From the NCBI GenBank assembly GCA_050949055.1, contig JBMNFA010000009.1:1-64000 (forward strand): a DNA stretch of 64,000 nucleotides, given 5' to 3'. Below, in pieces: positions 1 to 7,604 of the stretch (its first letter is position 1; every line of letters begins with the position of its first letter). A program made the translations under genes and the position numbers. The stretch comes from JAEZJZ01 sp050949055. GTDB taxonomy: Bacteria; Bacillota; UBA994; UBA5500. The notes beneath the pieces are model-generated. The model saw nothing but the letters and a program-made list of their open reading frames with translations, was not told where the DNA came from and searched no databases.

Positions 1-374
1 GAAGCATCAAACCCGGTAAGAGAAACGTCAAAACCATCTTCATTTAAATCCATAAGCAGATCGGTCAAAAGCGGAATATCAAACTCACCACTTATTTTAT
101 TCAGCGCGACATTGAGCGCCTTTTCCCGCTGTTCATCCAAATCAACTACAACACAGTCGATCTCCTTATACCCCAAAGCTGTCAATACCTTATATCGCTG
201 ATGACCACCGACAATATTCCCGGTGCGTTTATTCCATATGACCGGCTCTACATATCCAAACTCTTCAATGGATCGGCGGAGTTTCTCGTATTCAGGATCG
301 CCCGGTTTTAAGTCCTTCCGCGGGTTATATTTCGAAGGTTTCAATTTTTCTGCTGGTATTTTCAGTATATCCAT
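1..374 (-). CDS. ParB-like nuclease-domain protein, N-terminal part (runs off the left edge)
   Basis: Only about 124 codons are in the window; the gene continues past the left edge. The ATG at 372-374 follows a GGAGGG site lying in the end of the preceding methylase gene. The reading frame contains GDPEYEKLRRSIEEFGYVEP and IVGGHQRYKVL, the GGHQR signature of the ParB/Srx N-terminal fold, and ends at the edge with SLTGFDAS. It is a close paralogue of the ParB-like frame at 1245-1679, aligning over its whole visible length. In phages this fold is often fused to a DNA methylase, so a methylase domain may follow outside the window. It probably belongs to DNA modification or packaging-linked functions of the prophage. 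The domain call is firm, the role is inferred. Confidence 0.8.
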   Translation of the reverse strand, partial: MDILKIPAEKLKPSKYNPRKDLKPGDPEYEKLRRSIEEFGYVEPVIWNKRTGNIVGGHQRYKVLTALGYKEIDCVVVDLDEQREKALNVALNKISGEFDIPLLTDLLMDLNEDGFDVSLTGFDA

Positions 375-379
375 AAATC

Positions 380-1261
380 TTAACCCTCCAGTTTGACGGC
401 TTTTTCACCGGTGAATTCCTCCCAGCGCTTAACAGCTAAATCACAGTAAACAGGGGATAACTCCATTGCGTAGCATTTACGCTCGGTCTGTTCAGCCGCA
501 ATTATAGTAGTTCCGCTACCAGAGAACGGCTCAAGCACAATACCGCCATTGTCGCTGTGCATTTTGATGCACCGCCATGGAAGCTCCACAGGGAACATTG
601 CAGGATGCTCCTTGTTTGCCCGTACAGTGGTCATCTCCCATATCCCAGCATAACCCCATTTCTTGCGTTCTTCCTTTGTAAGCCGTTTCACAAATTTATA
701 ACTGTGTCCCGCAAAGGCTGAAAGCCATACATATTCCTGATCGTTATATTCCTCAACTTCTCCTTTATTGCTGAAGGCTGAAATATACTCATACTGCTGA
801 ACCGGCTTGTTTGAAACAAGATGATAAGGTCCTACACCGAAATTTTGCCCTTGTTTCTTCCAAATGCGGATCCAGATAGGGCGGTAACCGTTGTCCAAGA
901 ACATATTCACGCTGTAAACACTGGTGGGTTCAATAAACTGAGAGCCGGTGGCATAGAGATCACCTAAGTTCCAGCAGACAATATCTGCATACCTGCACAG
1001 GTTTCTAATCACTGGGCGTACTGTCTCGAACCATGGTTCAATCCCGGCCTTTTCATATTCTTTGCCTACCCCATATGGAGGGGAAGTCACTGCCATCTGT
1101 GCGTGACACCCTTCCATCAACTTCTCAAAATCCTCATCCTTAGTAGAGTCGCCGCACATCAAGCGATGATTCCCGAGAAGCCAGATATCGCCCCGCTTCG
1201 TTACCGGCTCGCACTGCACAATTTCCTCATGCGCTTTATCTATGTCAAAGCTGTCCTGCAC
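380..1261 (-). CDS. DNA methyltransferase (beta-class N4/N6), likely C-terminal half of a split ParB-methylase fusion
   Basis: A 293-residue adenine/cytosine-N DNA methyltransferase. TSPPYG near residue 60 is catalytic motif IV and EPFSGSGTT near residue 245 is the AdoMet-binding motif I, so the order is IV then I (beta class). The start is doubtful: no good ribosome site precedes the ATG at 1261, and its first bases overlap the end of the ParB-like frame (1245-1679). Removing one C near 1273 joins the two frames into one 432-residue protein through RWYCKEAVQDSFDIDK, the usual layout of phage ParB-methylase fusions. It is therefore either a real split or a frameshifted gene. The product would modify phage or host DNA, perhaps to evade restriction. 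The target sequence cannot be read from the protein. Confidence 0.85.
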   Translation of the reverse strand: MQDSFDIDKAHEEIVQCEPVTKRGDIWLLGNHRLMCGDSTKDEDFEKLMEGCHAQMAVTSPPYGVGKEYEKAGIEPWFETVRPVIRNLCRYADIVCWNLGDLYATGSQFIEPTSVYSVNMFLDNGYRPIWIRIWKKQGQNFGVGPYHLVSNKPVQQYEYISAFSNKGEVEEYNDQEYVWLSAFAGHSYKFVKRLTKEERKKWGYAGIWEMTTVRANKEHPAMFPVELPWRCIKMHSDNGGIVLEPFSGSGTTIIAAEQTERKCYAMELSPVYCDLAVKRWEEFTGEKAVKLEG

Positions 1262-1679
1262 CGCTTCCTTGGCAGTACCATCGGTTGAGCAGTTCGTCTA
1301 TTTCAGAAGCGTCAAATCCTGTGAGCGAAACATCAAATGCACCTGCGTCCAACTCAGCCATCAGTTCAGCCAGTTTATTCTCGTCCCACTCTCCCTGAAT
1401 CTTATTAAGAGCAAGATTAAGCGCTTTTTCTCTCTGCAGGTCAAGATCCACAACGACGCAGTCTATCTCTGTCTGTCCCAAGTCCAGCAAAACCTTTAAG
1501 CGTTGATGCCCGCCTACCACATTACCTGTTTTTTGGTTCCAGATAGCAGGCTCCACATAGCCAAATTCCTCTATTGACCGTTTTAGCTTTTCATATTCCT
1601 TATCGCCAGGTTTTAAATCCTTGCGCGGATTGTATGCTGCTGGATTAAGTTTTTCAACAGATATTTTTTGTATGTTCAT
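1245..1679 (-). CDS. ParB-like nuclease-domain protein, likely N-terminal half of a split ParB-methylase fusion
   Basis: A 144-residue frame with the ParB/Srx fold: NPAAYNPRKDLKPGD at the N-terminus and VVGGHQRLKVLLDLG around residue 55. It ends with TGFDASEIDELLNRWY followed by an unrelated tail (CQGSGAGQL) that arises after a probable one-base insertion near 1273. Its last 17 bases overlap the methylase frame. The start ATG at 1679 lies within the last codons of the 60-residue upstream gene, so translation may be coupled. It is paralogous to the partial gene at the left edge. The domain assignment is good; whether this is an independent protein is uncertain. Confidence 0.8.
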   Translation of the reverse strand: MNIQKISVEKLNPAAYNPRKDLKPGDKEYEKLKRSIEEFGYVEPAIWNQKTGNVVGGHQRLKVLLDLGQTEIDCVVVDLDLQREKALNLALNKIQGEWDENKLAELMAELDAGAFDVSLTGFDASEIDELLNRWYCQGSGAGQL

Positions 1680-1836
1680 GCTGCATTCTCCTGTTCAATA
1701 TTTTCTTAAGACCCTTTTTTGCGCCCTCACAATCTCCGTTTATTACTTGTCCCCGCAGGGTCTTAAACTGCTGCTTCGTTAAATGGTCTTTATATTTTCT
1801 TAGTTCCCTAAGAAAGATTGAATTTGTTTTATGCAT
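1654..1836 (-). CDS. Small conserved phage protein of unknown function
   Basis: A 60-residue, lysine-rich protein starting MHKTNSIFLRELRKYKDHLT. The ATG at 1836 shares its A with the TGA of the small terminase gene (TGATG), which implies translational coupling. I chose this start over a longer frame because the upstream extension only shadows the terminase gene. The central QQFKTLRGQVINGDCEGAKKGL looks like two short helices. Similar small proteins sit next to ParB/methylase genes in other Firmicutes phages, but no function is known to me. Its 3' end overlaps the ParB-like gene by 26 bases. Confidence 0.7.
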   Translation of the reverse strand: MHKTNSIFLRELRKYKDHLTKQQFKTLRGQVINGDCEGAKKGLKKILNRRMQHEHTKNIC

Positions 1837-2387
1837 CAGCCACCCCTCCTGGCTGTCAGTAGTTTTTCCATCACATCGTCGTGGGGAGTGGCCCCCTTGT
1901 ATTCGGTAGCACAGTTTTCCCGCACGACTTGATAAATTTGATACCACAGGTTATTGGCCTGTTTCATAAAGCTTTGACTCATAGCCACATAAGGTGACGG
2001 GATGGCATTACCAGTCGTCGGATGCTTAGCAAGAAAGCCAAATTCAGTGATACATTCCTCGCACTGAATCCACCGCGCCACACTCTGGGCATATTGCTCT
2101 ATAAGCTGCGCAGGGATAAGGTGAACACACCTGCGTTCCTTAAGCCACTGCCATGTTTTTTCGTATATTTCCACCGCCAGTGTTGTTTTTCCGTTCTTCT
2201 GCTTTGCAGCAAGATAATCCCTCGGTGGCGGCATGCTCTCTCCTTCCAGTTCTGCAGCATCCGTAAACTCCATTACCATGAGCTTTCGTCTGCCGGGATT
2301 TCCTTCCAAAATCTTATCCGCCAGAGGTTTTTTCTTCTGTCCTGCACCGATACGTGCCCCGCCGCGGTTGGTACCGTCCTTTGCCAT
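1836..2387 (-). CDS. Phage terminase small subunit, P27 family
   Basis: A 183-residue protein that recognises phage DNA for packaging and recruits the large terminase. The N-terminus (MAKDGTNRGGARIGAGQKKK) and the segment PLADKILEGNPGRRKL are typical of P27-type small terminases; the C-terminal half is helical and ends GATPHDDVMEKLLTARRGG. The ATG at 2387 is chosen because GAGGTG lies about 8 bases upstream; an ATG at 2393 would sit too close. The large terminase should follow beyond the left edge, with the methylase genes between. The gene lies directly after the HNH gene and the probable cos region, the usual arrangement for HNH-dependent cos phages. Confidence 0.88.
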   Translation of the reverse strand: MAKDGTNRGGARIGAGQKKKPLADKILEGNPGRRKLMVMEFTDAAELEGESMPPPRDYLAAKQKNGKTTLAVEIYEKTWQWLKERRCVHLIPAQLIEQYAQSVARWIQCEECITEFGFLAKHPTTGNAIPSPYVAMSQSFMKQANNLWYQIYQVVRENCATEYKGATPHDDVMEKLLTARRGG

Positions 2388-2403
2388 ACACATCACCTCG
2401 ATT

Positions 2404-2612
2404 CCTGTAATTAATTGGGGCCCCCCGCAAAGCCGCAGGCTTTGCGGGGAGAGGAGGAGCAACGGAGCAGGCGAGCTTTTGACGCTGGCGTCAAAACGAG
2501 CAAAGCGCAGTTTGCGACGACGAGGGATATACCCTGTTTGAAACTGCGATTTTTCGCGCGTGACCCCCCGCCCGTTGCACAAAACTGCTTCACCAGAGAT
2601 TTTGACCCCCCT
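2404..2612 (-). other. Non-coding region between HNH and terminase genes: hairpin cluster and probable cos site
   Basis: This stretch of about 220 bases has no convincing gene. It contains a perfect 12-bp stem at 2423-2434/2438-2449 (CCCCGCAAAGCC, loop GCA), a 9-bp stem at 2477-2485/2488-2496 (TTTTGACGC) and a direct repeat TGACCCCCC at 2561-2569 and 2603-2611, 42 bases apart. In cos-type phages of Gram-positive bacteria the cohesive-end site lies between the HNH nuclease and the small terminase genes and is G/C-tract rich. The position and the paired C-tracts fit that, while the exact nick sites cannot be read. Confidence 0.5.
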
Positions 2613-2970
2613 ACCGTCTTGCCCATCTCTCCCCTTCGCGGGCAGTGATCGATGAGTGACATTGTTTGCACAGACTCATAAGGTTATTGTCTGCATTGGT
2701 TCCGCCTTTGGATAAAGTGATAATATGATGTACCTCTTCGGCTGGTGTAAGCCTTCCGTACTTTTGGCACTCCTCACAATGCGGATGCTCTGAGATATAT
2801 CTGTTCCTGATGCGTTTCCATCTCCGGCCATAGCGTTTTCTTGTTTGGGGATCTCGTTCGTATTTGTTGTAATAAGCATCCACTTGCCTTTGATGCATGT
2901 CACAGTACCTTCCGTCCGTCAGTTCAGGACAGCCGGGAAAGGAGCAAGGCCTTTTTGGTTTTCTTGGCAT
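2611..2970 (-). CDS. HNH endonuclease, packaging-associated
   Basis: A 119-residue phage HNH nuclease. The N-terminus has a zinc-binding CSFPGCPELTDGRYCDMH motif. The HNH core is CEECQKYGRLTPAEEVHHII followed by GGTNADNNLMSLCKQCHSS, with both CxxC pairs, the HH dipeptide and the central Asn present. Such proteins work with the terminase to cut cos ends (family knowledge), and the neighbouring P27 small terminase supports this. A GGAGGTGG site lies about 5 bases before the ATG at 2970. A promoter-terminator module at 2996-3096 lies directly upstream. The stop codon overlaps the edge of the probable cos region. Confidence 0.92.
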   Translation of the reverse strand: MPRKPKRPCSFPGCPELTDGRYCDMHQRQVDAYYNKYERDPQTRKRYGRRWKRIRNRYISEHPHCEECQKYGRLTPAEEVHHIITLSKGGTNADNNLMSLCKQCHSSITAREGERWARR

Positions 2971-2995
2971 CTGGCCACCTCCTTTACGGGTATAA

Positions 2996-3096
2996 AAAAA
3001 GCCCTCACAGGTTCATCCCATGAAGGCTTATTCATAACTTTTCACAATACCATTATATTTGGATTTATAATGAATTTCATCTCATAAAAATCTCAT
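2996..3096 (-). promoter_or_regulatory. Activator-type phage promoter followed by leader terminator hairpin (copy 1)
   Basis: On the minus strand ATGAGATTTTTATGAGATG (3096-3078) is followed, after exactly 20 bases, by TATAAT (3057-3052) and then GGTATTGTGAAAA. There is no clear -35 box; the repeated ATGAGAT heptamer is a good candidate activator site. Further down, 3032-2996 folds into an AAGCC...GGGCTT hairpin followed by a T-run. The same layout occurs at 3370-3459. The module stands before the HNH/terminase operon. It may be switched on by the ArpU-like protein encoded just upstream (inference). Confidence 0.6.
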
Positions 3097-3335
3097 CTTG
3101 AACACTGAATAGCATATTTGTTATTTACCCATGGCATCCTACCATTATAATATTTATCCGAAATATACCGCTGCATATCGGGTGGTAAAGCTGCAAGCAA
3201 AAGATAAGCCTTTTTCCTATCTTCCTCTAACTCCTGGGGGCTTTTATAGAAGGAACATTTATCTTGCAAGCACTTGTGTACAGTCAGGATATTGCAGCCA
3301 TTCCTTCCGTTACTGCCAAAACAATTATCGTACAT
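3093..3335 (-). CDS. Small cysteine-containing phage protein of unknown function
   Basis: An 80-residue protein with MYDNCFGSNGRNGCNILTVH at the start and CLQDKCSFYKSPQ after it, so four cysteines are spaced as two possible metal-binding pairs. The C-terminal half (YLLLAALPPDMQRYISDKYY) is helical. Small proteins of this type recur between the late regulator and HNH genes of Clostridia prophages, but their role is unknown to me. The ATG at 3335 is preceded by GGGAGTGAAGAA. It is flanked on both sides by the duplicated promoter-terminator modules, so it forms its own short transcription unit. Its last codons overlap the upstream edge of module copy 1. Confidence 0.7.
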   Translation of the reverse strand: MYDNCFGSNGRNGCNILTVHKCLQDKCSFYKSPQELEEDRKKAYLLLAALPPDMQRYISDKYYNGRMPWVNNKYAIQCSR

Positions 3336-3369
3336 CTTTCTTCACTCCCGTTTTATGTCATAAGAAAAA

Positions 3370-3459
3370 GCCCCGAAGGGCTTATGCGTTTTAATGTCAT
3401 TTTTTCACGATATCATTATATATTGGATACCTGTGTTTTACATCTCATAAAAATCTCAT
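3370..3459 (-). promoter_or_regulatory. Activator-type phage promoter followed by leader terminator hairpin (copy 2)
   Basis: The same module as at 2996-3096: ATGAGATTTTTATGAGATG (3459-3441), exactly 20 bases, TATAAT (3420-3415), then GATATCGTGAAAA. A terminator with a TTCG tetraloop follows (AAGCCCTTCGGGGCTTTTT, about 3386-3368), starting roughly 30 bases after the -10 box. It lies 2 bases past the end of the ArpU-like gene and reads into the 80-residue gene. Confidence 0.6.
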
Positions 3460-3461
3460 TA

Positions 3462-3917
3462 CTACTTCCCGTATAAAAGCAGTGCCAGATGATTAAGTGC
3501 CTTGTCCTTCCTACGGTACACCTGTGCTCTTTCAAGAAACAGCTTCTCTCCGATGTTTGCTACAGCTTCTGTCTTGCTCACATCATTAACAAAAAATTCT
3601 GTCAGTATAAACTGTTCTTCCTCCGACAGGGCTTCCCAAGCAGGCTTGAACCACTCCATATATTCTAATGCCCGTCTGTAACGTTCTTTCAACACATCAA
3701 TCTCGTCAAGGCAAGCAGCAAGGCGTTCTTCGCCGCTTTTGGGATTGTGTTTGCCCGGAACTCCGGTAATCTTTGCACTGTGAGGGCTTGTCATACGGGT
3801 TTCAATTTCATATATATCCTCATCACTGTGTTCGATAATGTACTGCATGCTGCTGTAATCTTTCAAAGCTTCAACAGCAGCCGCTTTTTTATCTAAATAC
3901 TGCCATGCAATCAGCAT
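3462..3917 (-). CDS. ArpU/RinA-like phage late transcription regulator
   Basis: A 151-residue protein with a helical N-terminal half (DKKAAAVEALKDYSSMQYII) and a C-terminal sigma-region-4-like helix-turn-helix (SEEEQFILTEFFV ... KLFLERAQVYRRKDKALNHL). This layout resembles ArpU/RinA-type activators that switch on the packaging operon of Gram-positive phages. The ATG at 3917 is chosen because GGAGGTG lies at the right distance; the longer frame has no support. Two identical putative activator sites lie directly downstream (3441-3459 and 3078-3096), which fits a role as their activator. The fold is inferred from sequence pattern, so the family name is moderately secure. Confidence 0.65.
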   Translation of the reverse strand: MLIAWQYLDKKAAAVEALKDYSSMQYIIEHSDEDIYEIETRMTSPHSAKITGVPGKHNPKSGEERLAACLDEIDVLKERYRRALEYMEWFKPAWEALSEEEQFILTEFFVNDVSKTEAVANIGEKLFLERAQVYRRKDKALNHLALLLYGK

Positions 3918-4023
3918 ATCGCACCTCCAAAAAATCAAGATAAAAACCTTGATCTTTGAAGCAGTGTGCTTTTTTGCGTTGCTTTGCAGTGCTTTGTTTC
4001 CTTGTTCGTTATGTCTTCGTTCT

Positions 4024-4311
4024 TTATAGAAGGCCATGCTTTTCAAAAATAGCCTTCACCTCATCTACCGAATGGACAACCGCTGCCACACCTCCGGCAC
4101 TGAGGATTTTCCTTATAGTTGCTTCCTGCAGTTTTGTTGTCTTTCCCGATGGGGTTTTTACTTCAAAAGCTAAAAACCGTCCATTTACACAGGCAATAAT
4201 GTCTGGTATCCCCGCTGTCCCGTACATACCACCATGTTCCTTCCAACAGAAACACCCCGGTACTGTCTTTAAGTACCGCAGTACTTTAGTCACAATACTT
4301 TTTTCAGACAT
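4024..4311 (-). CDS. VRR-NUC domain nuclease
   Basis: A 95-residue stand-alone VRR-NUC protein, a PD-(D/E)xK-type nuclease often found in phage replication modules. WKEHGGMYGTAGIPDIIACV contains the active-site GxPD and is followed by FLAFEVKTPSGK (the ExK part) and then KLQEATIRKILSAGG. The length is typical for phage members. It probably processes branched or recombining DNA. The gene follows the primase after a non-coding region rich in GTTACC repeats and precedes the late regulator. Confidence 0.88.
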   Translation of the reverse strand: MSEKSIVTKVLRYLKTVPGCFCWKEHGGMYGTAGIPDIIACVNGRFLAFEVKTPSGKTTKLQEATIRKILSAGGVAAVVHSVDEVKAIFEKHGLL

Positions 4312-4324
4312 AACCGCTCATCCT

Positions 4325-4605
4325 CCAAAAATGTTACCTTTTTCCCTCTTATAACCTCGTAACATCCAAAAAGGGCATCTCATAAATCAGCTTCCCAAGC
4401 GCTTTTCAGGATTTTGTTACCTTGTTACCTCTTTTTGGGGTAGGTGTATACACAAATATTTTTATTTTTATATTTTTTAGTCTTAAAAAAGCAATGGTAC
4501 TTTCGCGCGTATATATAAAGTTTAGGTAACAAAGATAACATCGGTAACAAGTGGCTATTCATCAGCTTTTCGGGTGTTACCTTTTTGTTACCTTGTTACC
4601 TTTTT
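4325..4605. repeat. GTTACC iteron cluster with A+T-rich core (candidate phage replication origin)
   Basis: This 299-base gap has no gene. GTTACC occurs on the plus strand at 4333, 4416, 4424, 4576, 4587 and 4595, and inverted (GGTAAC) at 4525 and 4543. Several copies are joined as GTTACCTTGTTACC. Between the groups lies an A+T-rich stretch (about 4450-4525). Clustered iterons beside an A+T-rich core next to a primase gene are what an origin or a replication-protein operator looks like; function is inferred. Confidence 0.6.
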
Positions 4606-4610
4606 CGAGA

Positions 4611-7167
4611 TTAAAGAGGCTCAATATCTGTGATCTCAAAGCCGCTCACATCGCATCGCTCTTTTAATATCGAAAAATCAAGAGTCCAGGCTTTCTTTGT
4701 TTCATTCCCGAAACGCATCGTTTTATTGCTCTCCAGAAAAAAGTCACTTTGCCTCAACTGCTTCAGAAACTGGTTATATGGAAGACATTCCCCTGTGATT
4801 GCATAATCGCGTCTGTACTTGGTATAGCGGTCATATACATCACAGAAACGAATCCCGATAACCTTGCCATCTTTATCAAAAGTGTAGTCTTGATTCGGAG
4901 CCAGTTTCATCCGGGCCATGATTTCCAGCGTCTGTTCTACAATGGTCTTGTTATTGCTGCCGCCATCCAGCAAGTACTCCTGCACACCATTTTGAAGATA
5001 TCGAATACATGTCCTTTTGTTAATGGGAAACACTTCAGACCATGTAACATTAAGGAACTCACATAGTTTGTTTACTAGGCTCAGTCCGGCATAGCAACAG
5101 GCGAGATTATTGACGATACGAGATGGAAACTCATCAGATATCTCTGACTTTGCTTCCTCATACCACTTCTCTGCCTCAGCAACCGATACTCTGAGTGCTA
5201 TATCCAGCAGGCTCCGGCCGAAGCTGCCAAGCAGATCTGCTTTTGCACACAATTTATAAAATGCTTGCCTATGGTTGGCAGGTTTTAAGTCTTTCTTGCT
5301 GAAAAGCAATTCTATGCTCCGCTCCCTGATAGCCGCTTCATCCGGGGATTCCTCACCAGCTACAATGATGGGTGCCAATAGCTCATAAGTAACAGCACTT
5401 TGATCCGCCCTACCGCGGACACCTTCATGGCCGTCATATGCATCTCGAAGATGGTTGTATAAGGCATTTAGCCTTAACTTATCTATCTTTGAAGGTTTGA
5501 ACTCATCCATCAACTGCGGTATCAGATTAGATGATGCAGATTCCTTCATCAGTGTAAATGCAGTAACCTGTGTAGCCGCGCGGATTTTACTGCATGAAAA
5601 TACCGGCAGAATAACCCGCTCCAGTGTATTACTCTTTCCGCTGCCCTGTTCTCCGACAAGCAATAAGTGCGGAAATTTAATGCCTGATTTTTTAAGATGC
5701 GGTTTAATAAAGCATCCGGCTACCCAGGCCATCACTGACACCGTTTTTATGGGTTCGTTATAGCTGAGGAGCCATTCACCAAGCATAATAAGCTGTTCCT
5801 TTGTCAATGGCTCAAAGGTTAGGATATCAGTCGTTATACTTTTGTACTTATCAAGCTGCACGATATCTTCAACAATGCTGCCTCCCGCTTCAATGGCACC
5901 ATCCGTTGAAACATAGACCATCCGTCCGCCATGCTCATAAATTCCAAGAGCCTTGACCCCTGTTTTCCGTACCCACTCCATTTCGGATATATAACCTTTC
6001 AGCAGCTCCAAATCTCCTTCTGAGCCAAAATAGCCTAAGGATATTGTGCGGCGGTTCAAGATATTTTTGAACTTTTGAATATTATTGAAGTCGGTGGTCA
6101 TAAAGGTCTGGCGGTATATTTCATCGCGGGTTGTAATAAGATCGGCGGTCATCTGCGTTTCATCTTCCGATACAATCATCTCCACCGGTTGAATGATAAA
6201 ATTTGTTATAGGATACACGCTTTCGCCTCTGGTGCGGTAATACCTGCCCTCATGTTCAAAGATAACTGACTCGCTTTCGCGGCTGTATACGTTCTCTGTA
6301 ACTTCAATGGCCTTATCCAGTGTCTCCTGCCCATATGTTGCTCCACTTGCATGATGTACCGTATCCCACTTTTCCCGGAATAACCCGGAATTTCTAAACA
6401 GCCTGTCCATCTGCTCTTTGTTTTTGCCTGACCAAAAAGCCAGCATACAGCAAAGGGCAAGGTCGGCTTCGGACTGGCTCGGATACCCTGCTTCCTGCCA
6501 TTTTCCTTCCCATAGCAGATCAAATTCCTTATGGTTTTCGGCTGTACGGGCTTTCTCCAGAATTTCTTCGTCTGTAAGCGGCTCTAACTTAAAATTTTTA
6601 CGGTCTTTTCTGCTTTTCCCTTTCCGCTTTTTACTTTTGATATAGTTCTCATGTATCCAGGCCAGTGCTCCATTATCTTCAGCAATGTAATCAGGAGTCC
6701 CTGGCAGTCGCTCGCCAGTCATTGTGAAGTATCTGCTGTGGGCATACATTTCAACGCCGGTTTTAGTGTTTTTATTGCCCTTGGCAGGCATCTCCCCTTT
6801 ATAGAAAATATGAAGCCCAGTTCCTGAAGGGCTGATTTCCGTATAGGACGGAAACCGCTCAAGGATATCCTTGGCGGTATCGCTTAATTCCCCAGTGTTT
6901 TTGTCGCGGCAGTGATCTATGTCTATCCCTACTAAACCTCCGCTTTTTGCGAATACAAAACCTAATCCGGTATAGAGATATTGTTCTTTTGCCGCAATCG
7001 CATCGTCAAGGGTCGACCAGTCGTTTGGGTTAGTGCTTGAGGCTTTTCTACCGGTTAAGGGATTGTAAGGGATTTTACTGTCTCTTCCCGTCCCTTGTGT
7101 TTGGTTCCAGACGCCAGCAGATCCATTGCTTCCGGTTTGCCAATTCTTTAGGGAATGAGATGCTCAC
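4611..7167 (-). pseudogene. Phage primase/helicase (PrimPol-like N-terminus, VirE/P4-type ATPase), frameshifted
   Basis: The intact frame 4611-6791 encodes 726 residues and carries the helicase part, with Walker A LLLVGEQGSGKSNT. Upstream sequence continues the same protein: from GTG at 7167, which overlaps the DUF4406 stop as GTGA, the frame reads VSISFPKELANRKQWICWRL, then hits TAA at 7077-7075. Dropping one A near 7083 joins it to DSKIPYNPLTGRKASSTNP, GLVGIDIDHCRD and SPSGTGLHIFYKG, a primase-polymerase-type N-terminal domain. The repaired protein would be 851 residues. It should prime and unwind phage DNA. Either the gene is inactivated, translation restarts near 6791, or the base is a sequencing error. 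Confidence 0.75.
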
Positions 7168-7589
7168 TTACACCGCACCTCCTCGCATCGTTCATTAAAA
7201 TACCGAATCGGAATGCTGCGCTGCTTTGCCTTTTCAATCTCAATGGACATCCCTTTAGTAATTTTTCTGCCAAATACCCACACTTCTGAGCACTTTGACA
7301 TCAATACCATGCCAAAGAACAAGCCCAGATTTCGCATTTGTTCATCATCGTCATCCATAAACTGCGGAAACAAGAGGTGCGGAGCAATAGGTATGCAATT
7401 CCTGCTCACTGCAAAGCGGCAGTACCCCTGAGCCTTACGGATATTACGTTCTATATCACCAGCATATGGGCTGCAGATAAATACCATCGGTCTGTAAGGC
7501 GCTTTCCTGGCCTCTCGCTCAATCCTAAGCAATGCTTCATAAGGTGTGGGGTCGTAATATCCTTCCGCGTTAAACTTGCTGATACTCAT
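7164..7589 (-). CDS. DUF4406 nucleoside deoxyribosyltransferase-like protein
   Basis: A 141-residue protein with MVFICSPYAGDIERNIRKAQ at the N-terminal third, AVSRNCIPIAPHLLFPQFMD in the middle and CSEVWVFGRKITKGMSIEIE near the end. This is the DUF4406 pattern, related to nucleoside 2-deoxyribosyltransferases; the SPYAGD loop and the GMSIEI segment match the nucleotide-binding pattern. In phages such proteins may act on nucleotides or modified bases, but no activity is proven. It overlaps the primase start (GTGA) and follows the antirepressor gene, so it is part of the replication operon. Confidence 0.85.
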   Translation of the reverse strand: MSISKFNAEGYYDPTPYEALLRIEREARKAPYRPMVFICSPYAGDIERNIRKAQGYCRFAVSRNCIPIAPHLLFPQFMDDDDEQMRNLGLFFGMVLMSKCSEVWVFGRKITKGMSIEIEKAKQRSIPIRYFNERCEEVRCK

Positions 7590-7604
7590 GGTATTACCCC
7601 CTGC

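Noticed and set aside
2411..2671. 86-residue minus-strand frame across the HNH-terminase gap
   Set aside because: It overlaps the hairpin cluster and the HNH gene, and its composition looks like chance reading of palindromes.
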